This document shows, one piece after another, positions 41,353-49,532 of a stretch of DNA of 64,000 bases (positions are counted from its first letter, which is position 1; each line of letters starts with the position of its first letter). The DNA is from Pontibacillus chungwhensis (lineage in GTDB: Bacteria > Bacillota > Bacilli > Bacillales > BH030062): positions 2,542,001 through 2,606,000 of the forward strand of contig NZ_CP126446.1 of assembly GCF_030166655.1 (NCBI RefSeq), read 5' to 3'. Below the pieces are notes generated by a model that searched no databases, was not told where the DNA came from, and saw nothing but the letters and a program-made list of their open reading frames with translations. The translations under genes were made by a program, and so were the position numbers.

Positions 41353-41916
41353 ATTACATTCATTTGGTTTTCCATTCCACCTAATCACCTCAGCGTCAGC
41401 GATTTCAACTTCACCTAAACTTAGAATGTGAGGGATATAGTGAAACATGCCCATTGGCTCAGCTCTATTATGCTTTTGATCGAAATAATCTTTCGTTTCA
41501 GAGGGAAGGGTTGTTAGCTCCTTGTAAGTGGCGGAAGTAACCGCTTGAATTTGATCTTCTTCTATTGGGGATGCCGGTCCTCTGTAGGTTTCTTTCTCGT
41601 ACAAATATAAAGCATTTTGATTCTTGTCTAAGTTTCTCATGGGAATTTTATAAAACTGTAATTTACTGGTCACATTGACGCCCGTATCATTTAAAGCTTT
41701 ATAAACGAAATAGGGATGAATAGGTAAAAAGTGAACCACATCGTTCCAAAGACAGTTTAGTTTAGGTATTGTCCTCTCTAGCAGCTTGGATCTCTCCGGA
41801 TGATTATAATACTTTTTCTTATAAAGATTGAGTAATTCTTCATCCTTCAAGCGATTTAATGGAACTAACCATTTACCTGACATCTTTTCAGGTACTTTGT
41901 GATACACATACTGCAT
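41329..41916 (-). CDS. hypothetical protein, 195 residues
   Basis: A soluble protein with no family I recognise. It is basic and aromatic, with MQYVYHKVPEKMSGKWLVPLNRLKD at the start, a central NDVVHFLPIHPYFVYKALNDTGV and a C-terminal HYIPHILSLGEVEIADAEVIRWNGKPNE. The GGGGG ribosome site and good length support it. The HPxxVYxALNDxG region looks conserved-type and the fold may be an ADP-ribose- or DarT-like one, but this is speculation. The last six residues lie inside the bidirectional terminator shared with the PadR-MFS operon. Confidence 0.75.
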   Translation of the reverse strand: MQYVYHKVPEKMSGKWLVPLNRLKDEELLNLYKKKYYNHPERSKLLERTIPKLNCLWNDVVHFLPIHPYFVYKALNDTGVNVTSKLQFYKIPMRNLDKNQNALYLYEKETYRGPASPIEEDQIQAVTSATYKELTTLPSETKDYFDQKHNRAEPMGMFHYIPHILSLGEVEIADAEVIRWNGKPNECNKKIPPFY

Positions 41917-42048
41917 TCTCTATTTCCCCCTTTATAATCACTCCTTCGTAAAGTTTACTAATTTATATAGGAAATGATAGTCTTATAATTATTAGAAAAT
42001 AATGTTATAATTATACTAGGTTGAAAATGTAAAATATAATTGAACGAG

Positions 42049-42159
42049 ATGAATCGAGGACTTCTTTATCTAGTGTTAGTGTTAGGTATTGTGTTCTCTA
42101 TCCAAAGCGTATTTGGACTCTATAAGAGTGTTAAGAAGCAAAGACTAGTTTCTTATTAA
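42049..42159 (+). CDS. 36-residue single-helix membrane micro-protein
   Basis: A short frame encoding MNRGLLYLVLVLGIVFSIQS, then VFGLYKSVKKQRLVSY: one membrane helix followed by a basic cytosolic end. A hairpin terminator follows 16 bases after the stop. The ribosome site is weak (GAACGAG). TATAAT-like sequence lies just upstream. The protein shape is convincing; expression is not shown. Confidence 0.45.
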   Translation: MNRGLLYLVLVLGIVFSIQSVFGLYKSVKKQRLVSY

Positions 42160-42174
42160 TATGAATTTTTCTTG

Positions 42175-42210
42175 AAAGGAGCCTTTCTCAAACTAGAAGG
42201 TTCCTTTTTT
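42175..42210 (+). terminator. intrinsic terminator after the 36-residue ORF
   Basis: AAAGGAGCCTTTCT and AGAAGGTTCCTTTT arms with a T6 tail. Confidence 0.75.
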
Positions 42211-42237
42211 AATCTTAGACGGTAGGAGTGTTATAGT

Positions 42238-42516
42238 GTGAAACTTGTTTTCGTATTCTTCATATCCATTCTATTAGCTGGATTAATCTCTGTTTTACTG
42301 TATCAATTGGGTAAAGATTCGTTTCCTCAGTTAATGAAGTATGTTCCTTCTATAGCTTCGGCACTAAGCATTGGCGTAATCTATTTGAAAATGATCTTCA
42401 TTTCTCAACAATATGAGCCGATCACTGATATTATTCTTATGATGATTCTATCAGTTGTTTGTGGTGTCTCTTTAGTTGGGGCTTTACTAACAGAGTATGT
42501 AAGTAGGAAAATGTAA
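42238..42516 (+). CDS. small membrane protein, 92 residues
   Basis: Three predicted membrane helices (about 1-20, 33-52 and 60-83) with a short KDSFPQLMKYVPS loop. It begins with GTG after TAGGAGTGTTATA. It resembles YesK-type small Bacillus membrane proteins in size and layout only. Function unknown. It sits between a terminator and the convergent alpha/beta hydrolase gene. Confidence 0.7.
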   Translation: MKLVFVFFISILLAGLISVLLYQLGKDSFPQLMKYVPSIASALSIGVIYLKMIFISQQYEPITDIILMMILSVVCGVSLVGALLTEYVSRKM

Positions 42517-42537
42517 GTTTCTGTACGTCCTGTTACC

Positions 42538-43218
42538 TTAGTGATGATTTAAGAATTCCTCGACTATTAGATTATAAATTCCCCCACTATCTATGTTCGC
42601 AGTGTGACCTGCATAAGGAATTAACGCAACCTTGATATCCTTACTATGTTTTTTTACATATTGGATCGCATCCACCTCATGTTGATCATTACTTCCATTA
42701 GCGATTATCGCTGGGACCTGTAAGTCACGTAACCGCGCCTCGGATACTGAGGGGTAATGGTAAGTTTGTGAATACAAGACCTTCTTTAATGTTTGATACC
42801 ACTTTTCTCCATGAAGTTTTTTTAATTGGTTAGTTATACTTGGATCGTTCTCTTCTATATTTGAAAAATACTTATACTGTTTTTCCATTACATCCTTTAA
42901 ATGGTTTGGGATGAAAGGGGAATATCCAGTTAGGATCATCCCTTTAAGTAAACCTGGTTCTTTTAAGCCTACATGGATGGCAAGGGAAGCTCCTAAAGAG
43001 AGACCTAATATATACCCTTTGCCCCTTTCCTTGATCTGTGCAATAACCCATTCCAAAGCACCTTCAAAATAAGGAGAGTTTGCCTCAATCTCTGATGCAC
43101 CATGTCCCGGCAAATCCAAAGCTATAACTTCATAATTTTCTCGAAAGAATGGAATTTGTTCTGCGAAATGAGAGCCACCTGTACCCATAAAACCATGTAG
43201 CATGTATAATTTATCCAT
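42538..43218 (-). CDS. alpha/beta hydrolase (MenH-like)
   Basis: A 226-residue alpha/beta hydrolase. LYMLHGFMGTGGSHFAEQIPFF (3-24) gives the oxyanion loop, IALDLPGHGASEI the next signature, GLSLGAS (about 81-87) the nucleophile elbow with its Ser, and YAGHTANID the catalytic His near 203. The acid is probably in GSNDQHEVD. The size and HGFMG motif fit the MenH/SHCHC synthase-like group, but no menaquinone gene is nearby, so a general esterase is as likely. The start is chosen for its GAGGTGG site. Confidence 0.88.
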   Translation of the reverse strand: MDKLYMLHGFMGTGGSHFAEQIPFFRENYEVIALDLPGHGASEIEANSPYFEGALEWVIAQIKERGKGYILGLSLGASLAIHVGLKEPGLLKGMILTGYSPFIPNHLKDVMEKQYKYFSNIEENDPSITNQLKKLHGEKWYQTLKKVLYSQTYHYPSVSEARLRDLQVPAIIANGSNDQHEVDAIQYVKKHSKDIKVALIPYAGHTANIDSGGIYNLIVEEFLNHH

Positions 43219-43290
43219 CACAGCCACCTCAATCCTACTATTATTTCCTATCAATAAAAAGGGGAAGTCTTAAACTCCCCCCCTTACTTA

Positions 43291-44517
43291 TTAAGAGTGA
43301 GCCTTCACCTCATACTTGTCACTGTACTCAGGAAAAGCAGTTTTGTTCACCATTAAATAAATCGTACCCCACAGTAAAAGAATGCCTGATATGACAAACG
43401 CATATTGAACTCCCATCCATTCTGTTAAGGCTCCAAACACTAAGGTGGCTACGCCAAAGACCAGTGAAAACACACCGGACTGGAGACCATAGATCTTAGG
43501 GAGCTGCTTTTCTGTAGCTTCTTTCTGCAAGAATGTTTGAAGCGCAACCCCTTTCACCTGGTCAAAGACACCATGCATGAAAGTAAGAATTAAAGCTGCC
43601 CAGGCGATCTTGACTAAACCGAATGGAAACGTAATCAAACCTACTACCAAAGAAGCTCCGATCATAAACAAACGCATTCGATTTTCTAATCGGTCATGAT
43701 AGATGGAACAAATATACCCTCCTGCAATCAAACCAAGGAAGAAACTTGTGTTCAAATACCCCCACCAAGCCTCTGATCTTCCAAGTACCTCTTCTACATA
43801 AACATAGATAATCGCAGCCACCCATACAACATTTGCAATTGCCTGCATGGCCATTTCAATATGAATAACGCGAAACAATCTAGTACGCCAGATTAGGATG
43901 AACCCTTCTTGTAACTCCCTTATCATTCTCTTTTCCCCGGTCTCTTTCTTAAAAGGAACCGGATCATGGATTCTTTTTAATAGGACGGTCGAGGTCACAA
44001 AAAGGATAAAGGTAATCCAAATGAAGTGTTGTCCACCCAAAAAGGAGGCCATTAGTCCACCAATTGCCCAACCACCCAGCTGGGTGCTCTGTGTAACAAT
44101 AGAGACGAAACTGTTTGCTTTAACGAGCTCTTCTTTCTTAACAAGCCTCGGTAACATCGCGTCTGTTGCGGGTAATGCCCACCCGTCTAACAGTGCAATA
44201 AGGAAAATAAACAAAAATAATCCTAGAACCGGAACATGCCCCATCGTATTCCATATGGCTAAGGTGGAGAGCACAAAGGTTTTACTCACTTGAGAAGCCA
44301 TAAGCAATGTTTTCAGAGGAAACCGATTCATTAAGATCGGGGATACCATACCGCTCATAAAGCGTCCGAATGTATTTAGGAACGGAAGCATCGCTAAGAA
44401 AAATGCCGATTCCGTTGCAGCATACAAAAAGGTAATAACTCCAACTATATAAAACACATCACCAAAATTTGCGAGCATCTGCCCGCTCCATAATAATCGA
44501 AAAGAATTCTTCATCAT
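43291..44517 (-). CDS. MFS transporter (DHA3, macrolide-efflux-like)
   Basis: A 408-residue permease with 12 predicted helices and the DHA3 pattern (NSFRLLWSGQMLANFGDVFYIVG start; ALLDGWALPATDAMLPRLVKKEELVKANSF). Related proteins export macrolides or siderophores. GGAGGGCGT lies just before tandem ATGs. It appears to be a lone gene 37 bases after the upstream boundary of the hydrolase; substrate unknown. Confidence 0.87.
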   Translation of the reverse strand: MMKNSFRLLWSGQMLANFGDVFYIVGVITFLYAATESAFFLAMLPFLNTFGRFMSGMVSPILMNRFPLKTLLMASQVSKTFVLSTLAIWNTMGHVPVLGLFLFIFLIALLDGWALPATDAMLPRLVKKEELVKANSFVSIVTQSTQLGGWAIGGLMASFLGGQHFIWITFILFVTSTVLLKRIHDPVPFKKETGEKRMIRELQEGFILIWRTRLFRVIHIEMAMQAIANVVWVAAIIYVYVEEVLGRSEAWWGYLNTSFFLGLIAGGYICSIYHDRLENRMRLFMIGASLVVGLITFPFGLVKIAWAALILTFMHGVFDQVKGVALQTFLQKEATEKQLPKIYGLQSGVFSLVFGVATLVFGALTEWMGVQYAFVISGILLLWGTIYLMVNKTAFPEYSDKYEVKAHS

Positions 44518-44684
44518 ACGCCCTCCTATTTATCAGATCGTTCTCTTTGATAAAAAGGAGTTTCTACATTGCGTTATGACCTACTTTCTATAATGAAATT
44601 CACACCAAACGTTCTCCTAAACAATAGGTTTTTTACATCAATTCACTTACACGTATCTATGGAGGGAATGACGAAGAATCTTCT

Positions 44685-45437
44685 CTACAAAACGGAACAA
44701 TAATGATTAACAATAGTTAGAAGGCGGTTATTGTCTTCTGTTGAAACGTGTTCACCCAATCGAGCACCCGCTATAATGGGTGCCCATATTAAAACCTCTT
44801 CCTGACTTAATCCACTCTTTTCGCAGTAGAGACGCAGGTACAGCTCAGCCAGTTCTTTAGAATGGTGAAGATAAAGTAAAAAGGTCCGATAAACATCGCC
44901 TCTCGGGTCACCTGCACTAGCATCTACCCAGTCAATAATCTGAATATCTGAATCTGTTCTAATCAGATTATATAGATGGAAATCTCCGTGGCAAAGCTTA
45001 GGCGTATAATTCATACTTCCTAATAACTCTACTAATTTTTCTTGTTGGAAAGAATCTAAAAGCCTCGCTCCTTGAATTTGTTCTGTTAGCTTTTGGGTCA
45101 TCGATTCCAGTCCAGTACAAGAAACGTTATGAATGGAGTATTGCACTTCTACAGATTGTCTTACCTCGTTTTCTACTTGATCCGGATGATCCATAAAGCG
45201 ATCTCCTAATGACTTCCCCTTTACGTATTCCATTACCAGGGCTGGTTTTCCTTCAACCGTTGTCACTTCTACTACACGCGGTACCGGCAGTCCACATGAA
45301 CGGGCAAACTCTTGTTTCTTGGCTTCTTTCAAAGCTTCGGTATTTGGTAAGTGGTCTTTGAATACTTTTATAACCTGGTCCTGACTTAAATAAATCATGG
45401 CTGTATTTCCTTCTGCTATCGGCTCATTAAGATTCAT
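44685..45437 (-). CDS. aminoglycoside phosphotransferase (APH)-family kinase
   Basis: A 250-residue APH/choline kinase-like protein. The N-lobe has EGNTAMIYLSQDQVIKVFKD and VMEYVKGKSLGDRF. The catalytic loop is LCHGDFHLYNLI (about 158-169), followed by QIIDWVDASAGDP, which gives the metal-binding Asp. These motifs are intact, so kinase activity is likely, but the substrate may be an antibiotic, sugar or metabolite. The internal ATG is chosen for AAGGAGAG. It is a single gene, divergent from the 131-residue membrane protein gene. Confidence 0.88.
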   Translation of the reverse strand: MNLNEPIAEGNTAMIYLSQDQVIKVFKDHLPNTEALKEAKKQEFARSCGLPVPRVVEVTTVEGKPALVMEYVKGKSLGDRFMDHPDQVENEVRQSVEVQYSIHNVSCTGLESMTQKLTEQIQGARLLDSFQQEKLVELLGSMNYTPKLCHGDFHLYNLIRTDSDIQIIDWVDASAGDPRGDVYRTFLLYLHHSKELAELYLRLYCEKSGLSQEEVLIWAPIIAGARLGEHVSTEDNNRLLTIVNHYCSVL

Positions 45438-45532
45438 GCACGTCTCTCCTTGCGATCCTTCATTTCCAATAAAGCACATCTTTGCTAGAATATGAAAATG
45501 AAATACATCTCAACTCGTAAAGGATGGTTCTA

Positions 45533-45919
45533 ATGATGAAATGGCTAATTCAAAAAGCTTTGTACGGCGTTGTATTAGCAACTATGCTTGTCTTAGGAGG
45601 ATACCGCCTCTTCCTTTTTGAAGGAGAATTAACAACAGGTAATGTCTATTCATTTGTTGCTTATTCCATTGTAACGATTGGTATAGCATTTGGAATCACA
45701 AAAACATTTAGAAGAAAAGAAACAGAAATCGGATCTGGCTTTTACGCTTCCTTATTCTTTCTTTTAATGTGGGTGTTCGATTTCCACCAGGTCATTCGTT
45801 TCGACTTCACGCTCGAAACCAATGTCATTATCACAACTGGTCTGATTACTTCTATTGTCGTATCCTATCTACTGTTTAAACAAAAGATGCCTAAAGAAGA
45901 AGCAATCACCAGTTCATGA
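45533..45919 (+). CDS. four-helix membrane protein, unknown function
   Basis: About 128 residues with four predicted helices (roughly 7-24, 36-56, 70-89 and 99-117) and a charged end (KQKMPKEEAITSS). An RRKETEIGSGF loop joins helices two and three. AAAGGA lies eight bases before this ATG; a second ATG follows directly. No family recognised. A terminator comes immediately after. Confidence 0.75.
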   Translation: MMKWLIQKALYGVVLATMLVLGGYRLFLFEGELTTGNVYSFVAYSIVTIGIAFGITKTFRRKETEIGSGFYASLFFLLMWVFDFHQVIRFDFTLETNVIITTGLITSIVVSYLLFKQKMPKEEAITSS

Positions 45920-45922
45920 AAG

Positions 45923-45945
45923 ACCCCGACTAACGGGGTTTTTTT
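45923..45945. terminator. bidirectional terminator
   Basis: ACCCCG and CGGGGT arms with a T7 tail on the plus strand. On the minus strand it follows the micro-ORF ending at 45944. Confidence 0.7.
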
Positions 45946-46051
45946 AAGCTTGAGACACCAAAGGATGTTTTACTAGTTTAGGGTAAGGATGATACGTTGT
46001 ATGTTTCACAAAAAGAACATCGTCTTCCTGGATGTAATATATGTACTCCAT
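45944..46051 (-). CDS. 35-residue micro-protein downstream of the TatA-like ORF
   Basis: A frame reading MEYIYYIQEDDVLFVKHTTY, then HPYPKLVKHPLVSQA. The sequence is protein-like, aromatic and soluble, and may begin earlier at the GTG at 46063. AAGGGG lies upstream at a long spacing. It ends in the terminator. It is the third gene of a possible unit with the deoxyribosyltransferase-like gene and the 33-residue membrane ORF. Family unknown. Confidence 0.35.
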   Translation of the reverse strand: MEYIYYIQEDDVLFVKHTTYHPYPKLVKHPLVSQA

Positions 46052-46091
46052 ATACGCACCCACCGCCCCTTCGCTATCCTAACTGTCCCAT

Positions 46092-46193
46092 CTATTTCTT
46101 GATATTCTTAACGATTAGCATGCCAATAGCACCAACAATAACAAGCATGATTAGCATAAGAATAATACCGGGAATTCCGAAATTACTTAACAT
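46092..46193 (-). CDS. 33-residue TatA-N-terminus-like membrane micro-protein
   Basis: A small protein reading MLSNFGIPGIILMLIMLVIV, then GAIGMLIVKNIKK: one long membrane helix and a short basic end. The first residues (M-x-SN-x-GIPG-x-IL) copy the start of Bacillus TatA (MFSNIGIPGLIL), but the FGP hinge and amphipathic helix of TatA are replaced. The ATG is one base past the stop of the preceding gene and has a strong GGGGGGAG site within that gene's end, so translation is probably coupled. The function is open; a small membrane regulator is possible. Confidence 0.6.
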   Translation of the reverse strand: MLSNFGIPGIILMLIMLVIVGAIGMLIVKNIKK

Positions 46194-46194
46194 T

Positions 46195-46587
46195 TTACTC
46201 CCCCCTTTTTAGATCTATAGTCTTGGAGATAACTTCATCCAATGAATCTGAATATTGAATTTCAGGGAGATGGTAGAACGTACTTGTCTTTGTGAAATCC
46301 TCTACTTCTCTGTTAGGAGCATACAGGATGATCGTTTTGTTCAGAGCAAGAGCCATCCCAAGTTCAATATGCGTTCCTTTTCCACCTGGAAGAAGAATCA
46401 CTACAAGATCCGCTTCATATACTCCGTCTTTCTCTTTTTGGCCAATTTCAACAAGCGCTTCCTTACTAGCCGCCCGTTCATTTTCGGTCCAGTCATATGT
46501 ATGTATAAAACCTCTCTGAATCAACTGATCACGAACAAACTGTACTTGTTCTTTATTTTGGAACCCTGAACCGATATAAAAATTCAT
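46195..46587 (-). CDS. nucleoside 2-deoxyribosyltransferase-like protein
   Basis: A 130-residue protein with the nucleoside 2-deoxyribosyltransferase/TIR-like Rossmann fold. MNFYIGSGFQNKEQVQFVRDQL starts it. ADLVVILLPGGKGTHIELGMALALNKTIILYAP (about 61-93) contains the GTHIELG catalytic region with its glutamate. Some members salvage nucleosides; others are nucleotide-processing enzymes in phage-type or stress systems. It is followed by a coupled 33-residue membrane ORF. Confidence 0.85.
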   Translation of the reverse strand: MNFYIGSGFQNKEQVQFVRDQLIQRGFIHTYDWTENERAASKEALVEIGQKEKDGVYEADLVVILLPGGKGTHIELGMALALNKTIILYAPNREVEDFTKTSTFYHLPEIQYSDSLDEVISKTIDLKRGE

Positions 46588-47012
46588 TCCAATCTTCCTC
46601 CCGATCTCCTCTACAACTTTCCTACTATCTTCCTTAATAAAAAAGCGTCCACTTACACACTATTACCTGAATAGTATGACAAAACGCCAAATGTTTTACA
46701 ATACTTTACAGAGTTTGGGTGAATTCTTCTATTATGGAGGCTTTAGAATAGTCTTGTGGAAAATGTTAAAGAGGAATAAAAGAAAAGGGATGGAATATGA
46801 ATACACATATATGATCTACGATAGAAAACTGGGAGTACATAGGTGAGGAATGGGTCCTTACGAAGGAAATTGAGGAACCCATACAATAATTTTTCCTCAA
46901 AGGGAGGATAAACTCTATCTAAGATCGCTTATCCTCCTATATTCTAAAGTACTCATCTAGACTGCACATTCCTCACATTTCCTTAAGCACTATGCGTTTA
47001 ATTGGAGAAGGA
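46588..47012. other. 425-base intergenic region without a clear gene
   Basis: The 46.6-46.75 kb part should carry the promoter of the gene at 46587. Around 46800-46890 a plus-strand frame encodes ENWEYIGEEWVLTKEIEEPIQ and then stops, and looks like the tail of a decayed gene, but it has no start. Near 46905-46940 GGAGGATAA and TTATCCTCC form an 18-base-loop hairpin. Confidence 0.4.
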
Positions 47013-47909
47013 TCATCCATCTTCTCTCCCCACTTCAAGTTCATAATTCTCTAACTCACTGATCTCTTTGAAACCAGCTCTTTTATATAGAGCAATGGCC
47101 CCTTCATTCTCTTTCGATACACAGATTGATATTTCTTGGATTTCCTTATATGAAAAGAGATGTTCTAGAACAGCGGTAAGCAACTGATGGCCAACCCCTT
47201 TCCTTCTATATGCTTCTGAGACCCCTATATATTCAATGGACCCTTCCCTATGATCAGGATTCGCCTCTATATACACATATCCTTTCAAATTTCCTGAACC
47301 ATTCTTTACGAAGAGAAGCTTATGATGTTCATTAAGGCGGTTTACAATCGTTTGTGCACTGAAGTAGGTATGAGGAAAAATGGTATCGTGTAATGCTTTG
47401 AAAAGTTCAAAGTCTGAAGGAGTGTAAGAAGATAAGGAAGCGATTGTCTCTTCATCTTGTTGCTGGGCGAGGGTGGTTTGGAGGACAAGGTGATGGTGCT
47501 GCTTTCTCGCTCCTACTCTTGATAGAAATGTTTTAGCTTCTTTATTTTGTTTATGGATCATAAAAGAGAAACTCGTTATAGAAGACGGTAATTTCGCCAG
47601 TAAATCTCCCCATAACGTTTCAGCTAGTTCATCATCAGCCTCCTGCCGAACAAAAGGCCCCCATACTTCTCCACTCCCATCATCCAGATTAGCATCTACT
47701 CCCATAGCGCCTACTATATGACCACTTTCATAACAAACGGAAAAAGAAGAAACAGGATCAAGATCCGAAAAATCAGACGTTAATGTATCATAAATTTCTT
47801 CTATTTCATCTCCCGCATAGCCGATGTGGGTTGCGGGGTCTTTATTGAGTTCTGAGATAAAATGTGCTACTTCCCTTAGATGATATGGCCGGTCTATAAC
47901 TGTTTTCAT
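47013..47909 (-). CDS. tandem GNAT acetyltransferase
   Basis: A 298-residue protein with two GNAT-type halves. The N-terminal half (about 1-140) has degenerate acetyl-CoA motifs. The C-terminal half (about 160-290) has a good one (EYIGVSEAYRRKGVGHQLLTAVLEHLF, about 225-251) and the closing NEGAIALYKRAGFKEI. Such duplicated GNATs often pair one active and one structural domain. Acceptor unknown. GGAGG is at suitable spacing. The next GNAT gene ends 11 bases upstream of its start, so they are probably co-transcribed. Confidence 0.87.
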   Translation of the reverse strand: MKTVIDRPYHLREVAHFISELNKDPATHIGYAGDEIEEIYDTLTSDFSDLDPVSSFSVCYESGHIVGAMGVDANLDDGSGEVWGPFVRQEADDELAETLWGDLLAKLPSSITSFSFMIHKQNKEAKTFLSRVGARKQHHHLVLQTTLAQQQDEETIASLSSYTPSDFELFKALHDTIFPHTYFSAQTIVNRLNEHHKLLFVKNGSGNLKGYVYIEANPDHREGSIEYIGVSEAYRRKGVGHQLLTAVLEHLFSYKEIQEISICVSKENEGAIALYKRAGFKEISELENYELEVGREDG

Positions 47910-47920
47910 TTTGCTTCCTC

Positions 47921-48469
47921 CTAGTTGTGATGCTTGACGAACTCCTCTTCTTTCAGCCCCATTAAAATAGAATCATGATACACGCCGTCATAATACAAAG
48001 CATCCCGAATTTGACCTTCTTTAACAAACCCAAGTTTTTCATAAGAACGAATGGCGCGTGTATTATAAGAGAATACATCTAGCCCAATCCGGTTGAGATT
48101 CAACTGCCTAAAACCATAATCAATTAGTAGCGAGAGAGCTTCTGTTCCTAAGCCACCTCCCCAAGTTTCTTTTACAAATAAAGAAACTCTTACAAGCGCT
48201 TTGCGGTTCAACTGGTCGATCTCAAGTATTGCCATGTCTCCTATCGGCTTTTCATCTTCCTGCTGACAAATGAGGAGGTCGATTCGATTTGAATCCTCTC
48301 CTATCTTTTCGAACCACTGCTTCACACTCTTTCTATTAAAAAAGGCTTGAGTTCCTGTTAATCGTCTAACTTCAGAATCCCAAAGGCCTTGGTTATAAAA
48401 TAGATCTAAGTCCGCTTCTTCTATAGGCCTCAGGAACACCCTTTTACTCTCTAAAAATCGAATTGTCAT
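47921..48469 (-). CDS. RimJ/RimL-type GNAT acetyltransferase
   Basis: A 182-residue acetyltransferase of the acetyltransf_3 (RimJ/RimL) group. SKRVFLRPIEEADLDLFYNQGLWDSEVRRLTG is the usual start, VKETWGGGLGTEALSLLIDYGFRQLNLNRIGLDVFSYNTRAIRSYEKLGFVKEGQIRDALY the core (about 102-160). Known relatives acetylate ribosomal protein N-termini or detoxify amino-acid analogues. It precedes the tandem GNAT gene. Confidence 0.9.
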   Translation of the reverse strand: MTIRFLESKRVFLRPIEEADLDLFYNQGLWDSEVRRLTGTQAFFNRKSVKQWFEKIGEDSNRIDLLICQQEDEKPIGDMAILEIDQLNRKALVRVSLFVKETWGGGLGTEALSLLIDYGFRQLNLNRIGLDVFSYNTRAIRSYEKLGFVKEGQIRDALYYDGVYHDSILMGLKEEEFVKHHN

Positions 48470-48578
48470 ATCTTTCCCCTCCTAATCACTTCAAGTATAC
48501 AATCTAAGAATACAGTTATATAGAAACAAAATGGTTATAAACTAAAGTTGCCCTAGCAGAGAAAGGTGTTAGATAAAA

Positions 48579-48603
48579 AAGCGCCGCTTTCAGAGCGGCG
48601 CTT
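48579..48603 (-). terminator. terminator after the CD3324-family gene
   Basis: AAGCGCCGCT and AGCGGCGCTT arms with a T6 tail on the minus strand. Confidence 0.85.
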
Positions 48604-48624
48604 ATCTCATCCATATATTTATGT

Positions 48625-48906
48625 TCATGTATAAAGGTCATCCTTTTTCTTATAAACGATCTTTTTAACCGTTTCCTGTGAAAGAAAAAAGCAGGAAGCA
48701 AGCTCTTCAATCGAAGCGCCATCCAAAAACGCTTCTTTCATGCGTTCATTGCGTTTCTCTATTCGTTCTCGAGCTCCGCTGTTGGCGCCCCATTTTCTAT
48801 GAGCCTTCTTTTCTTTAGGGATATAAAGTGTTTCTCCCTGGATGTATTTCTGAAGTTCCATGACTAATTCTTCTGGTAATACGTTTGTTGCGTTCACATA
48901 TTTCAT
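48625..48906 (-). CDS. CD3324-family HTH protein
   Basis: A 93-residue protein of the CD3324 family, distantly like Mor/middle-operon transcription activators. KYVNATNVLPEELVMELQKYIQGETLYIPK (2-31) is the family hallmark; a basic middle (RERIEKRNERMKEAF) and an HTH (ASIEELASCFFLSQETVKKIVYKKK) follow. It probably binds DNA. AAGGAG stands 12 bases upstream of the ATG, a long spacing. The 5' region contains alternative RNA helices, listed separately. Confidence 0.82.
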   Translation of the reverse strand: MKYVNATNVLPEELVMELQKYIQGETLYIPKEKKAHRKWGANSGARERIEKRNERMKEAFLDGASIEELASCFFLSQETVKKIVYKKKDDLYT

Positions 48907-48950
48907 GTTTAGCCAGCTCCTTAATTGATCCTTGTTCTGATTCAATAAGG

Positions 48951-49045
48951 TGCAAAGCCTACATGATTAGTTTCTACCTGCTGGCGATGTGAAAAATCTC
49001 TTCCTCATGCAAAGAATCGCCCTCTAATCATAGGCTTTGCATGAG
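48951..49045 (-). ncRNA. possible two-state structured leader or inverted-repeat element
   Basis: Outer arms TGCAAAGCCTACATGATTAG (48951-48970) and CTAATCATAGGCTTTGCA (49024-49041) are complementary except for one extra base pair slot. GGCGAT (48983-48988) and ATCGCC (49016-49021) nest inside. A second helix, CTCATGCAAAG (49004-49014) with CTTTGCATGAG (49035-49045), competes with the outer one. On the minus strand this lies 45-140 bases before the CD3324-family start. It may be an RNA switch or a small repeat; no known class is recognised. Confidence 0.4.
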
Positions 49046-49103
49046 CTGTTTTCGTTTTACACAACATGGTTCTGCACATCCTTGCTACCACCTTTCTATT
49101 CGA

Positions 49104-49532
49104 TTAAAGACTCAACATTACTCCCTTTTCGTCAAATGTTGAATCAGGATTATACGCCACTTCCCAAACATTATGTTCCGGATCTTGAAAAGATGCTGAG
49201 CGGAAGGATGAATCTTCTGTTACAGGGGGCTTAGTCACTTGTCCTCCTGCTTCCTTAACACGGGCAATTGTCTCATCAACCTGCTCAGGGGCATCCACGT
49301 TAATGGCAACCGTCACTCCCTTAAAAGTACCTAGTGGTGGGGGATCAAGATCTGTGCCCTGAATCAATTTATCGTAAGAATAGAGGGAAAGCATAACTCC
49401 GGCATTTTTGAATACAGCATAATCACTATACCCATGGTTCGTCTCCTCCCAGCCTAAATTTTGATAAAATTTCCTGAGCGCTGAAACATCGTGAGCTCCT
49501 ATTGTAAGTAAGCTAACGCGCTGTGGTACCAT
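49104..49532 (-). CDS. VOC-family (glyoxalase-fold) protein
   Basis: A 142-residue VOC protein. QRVSLLTIGAHDVSALRKFYQNLGWEE (4-30) and the C-terminal FRSASFQDPEHNVWEVAYNPD (about 112-132) are the diagnostic modules. E127 and nearby His are possible metal ligands. The group includes lactoylglutathione lyase-like and antibiotic-binding proteins; substrate unknown. The ATG at 49532 sits seven bases after GGGAGGG; the one at 49538 touches it. Confidence 0.88.
   Translation of the reverse strand: MVPQRVSLLTIGAHDVSALRKFYQNLGWEETNHGYSDYAVFKNAGVMLSLYSYDKLIQGTDLDPPPLGTFKGVTVAINVDAPEQVDETIARVKEAGGQVTKPPVTEDSSFRSASFQDPEHNVWEVAYNPDSTFDEKGVMLSL

Noticed and set aside
41329-41916. DarT-like ADP-ribosyltransferase
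   Set aside because: A short HPxxVYxALNDxG resemblance only; no catalytic motif or antitoxin gene nearby.
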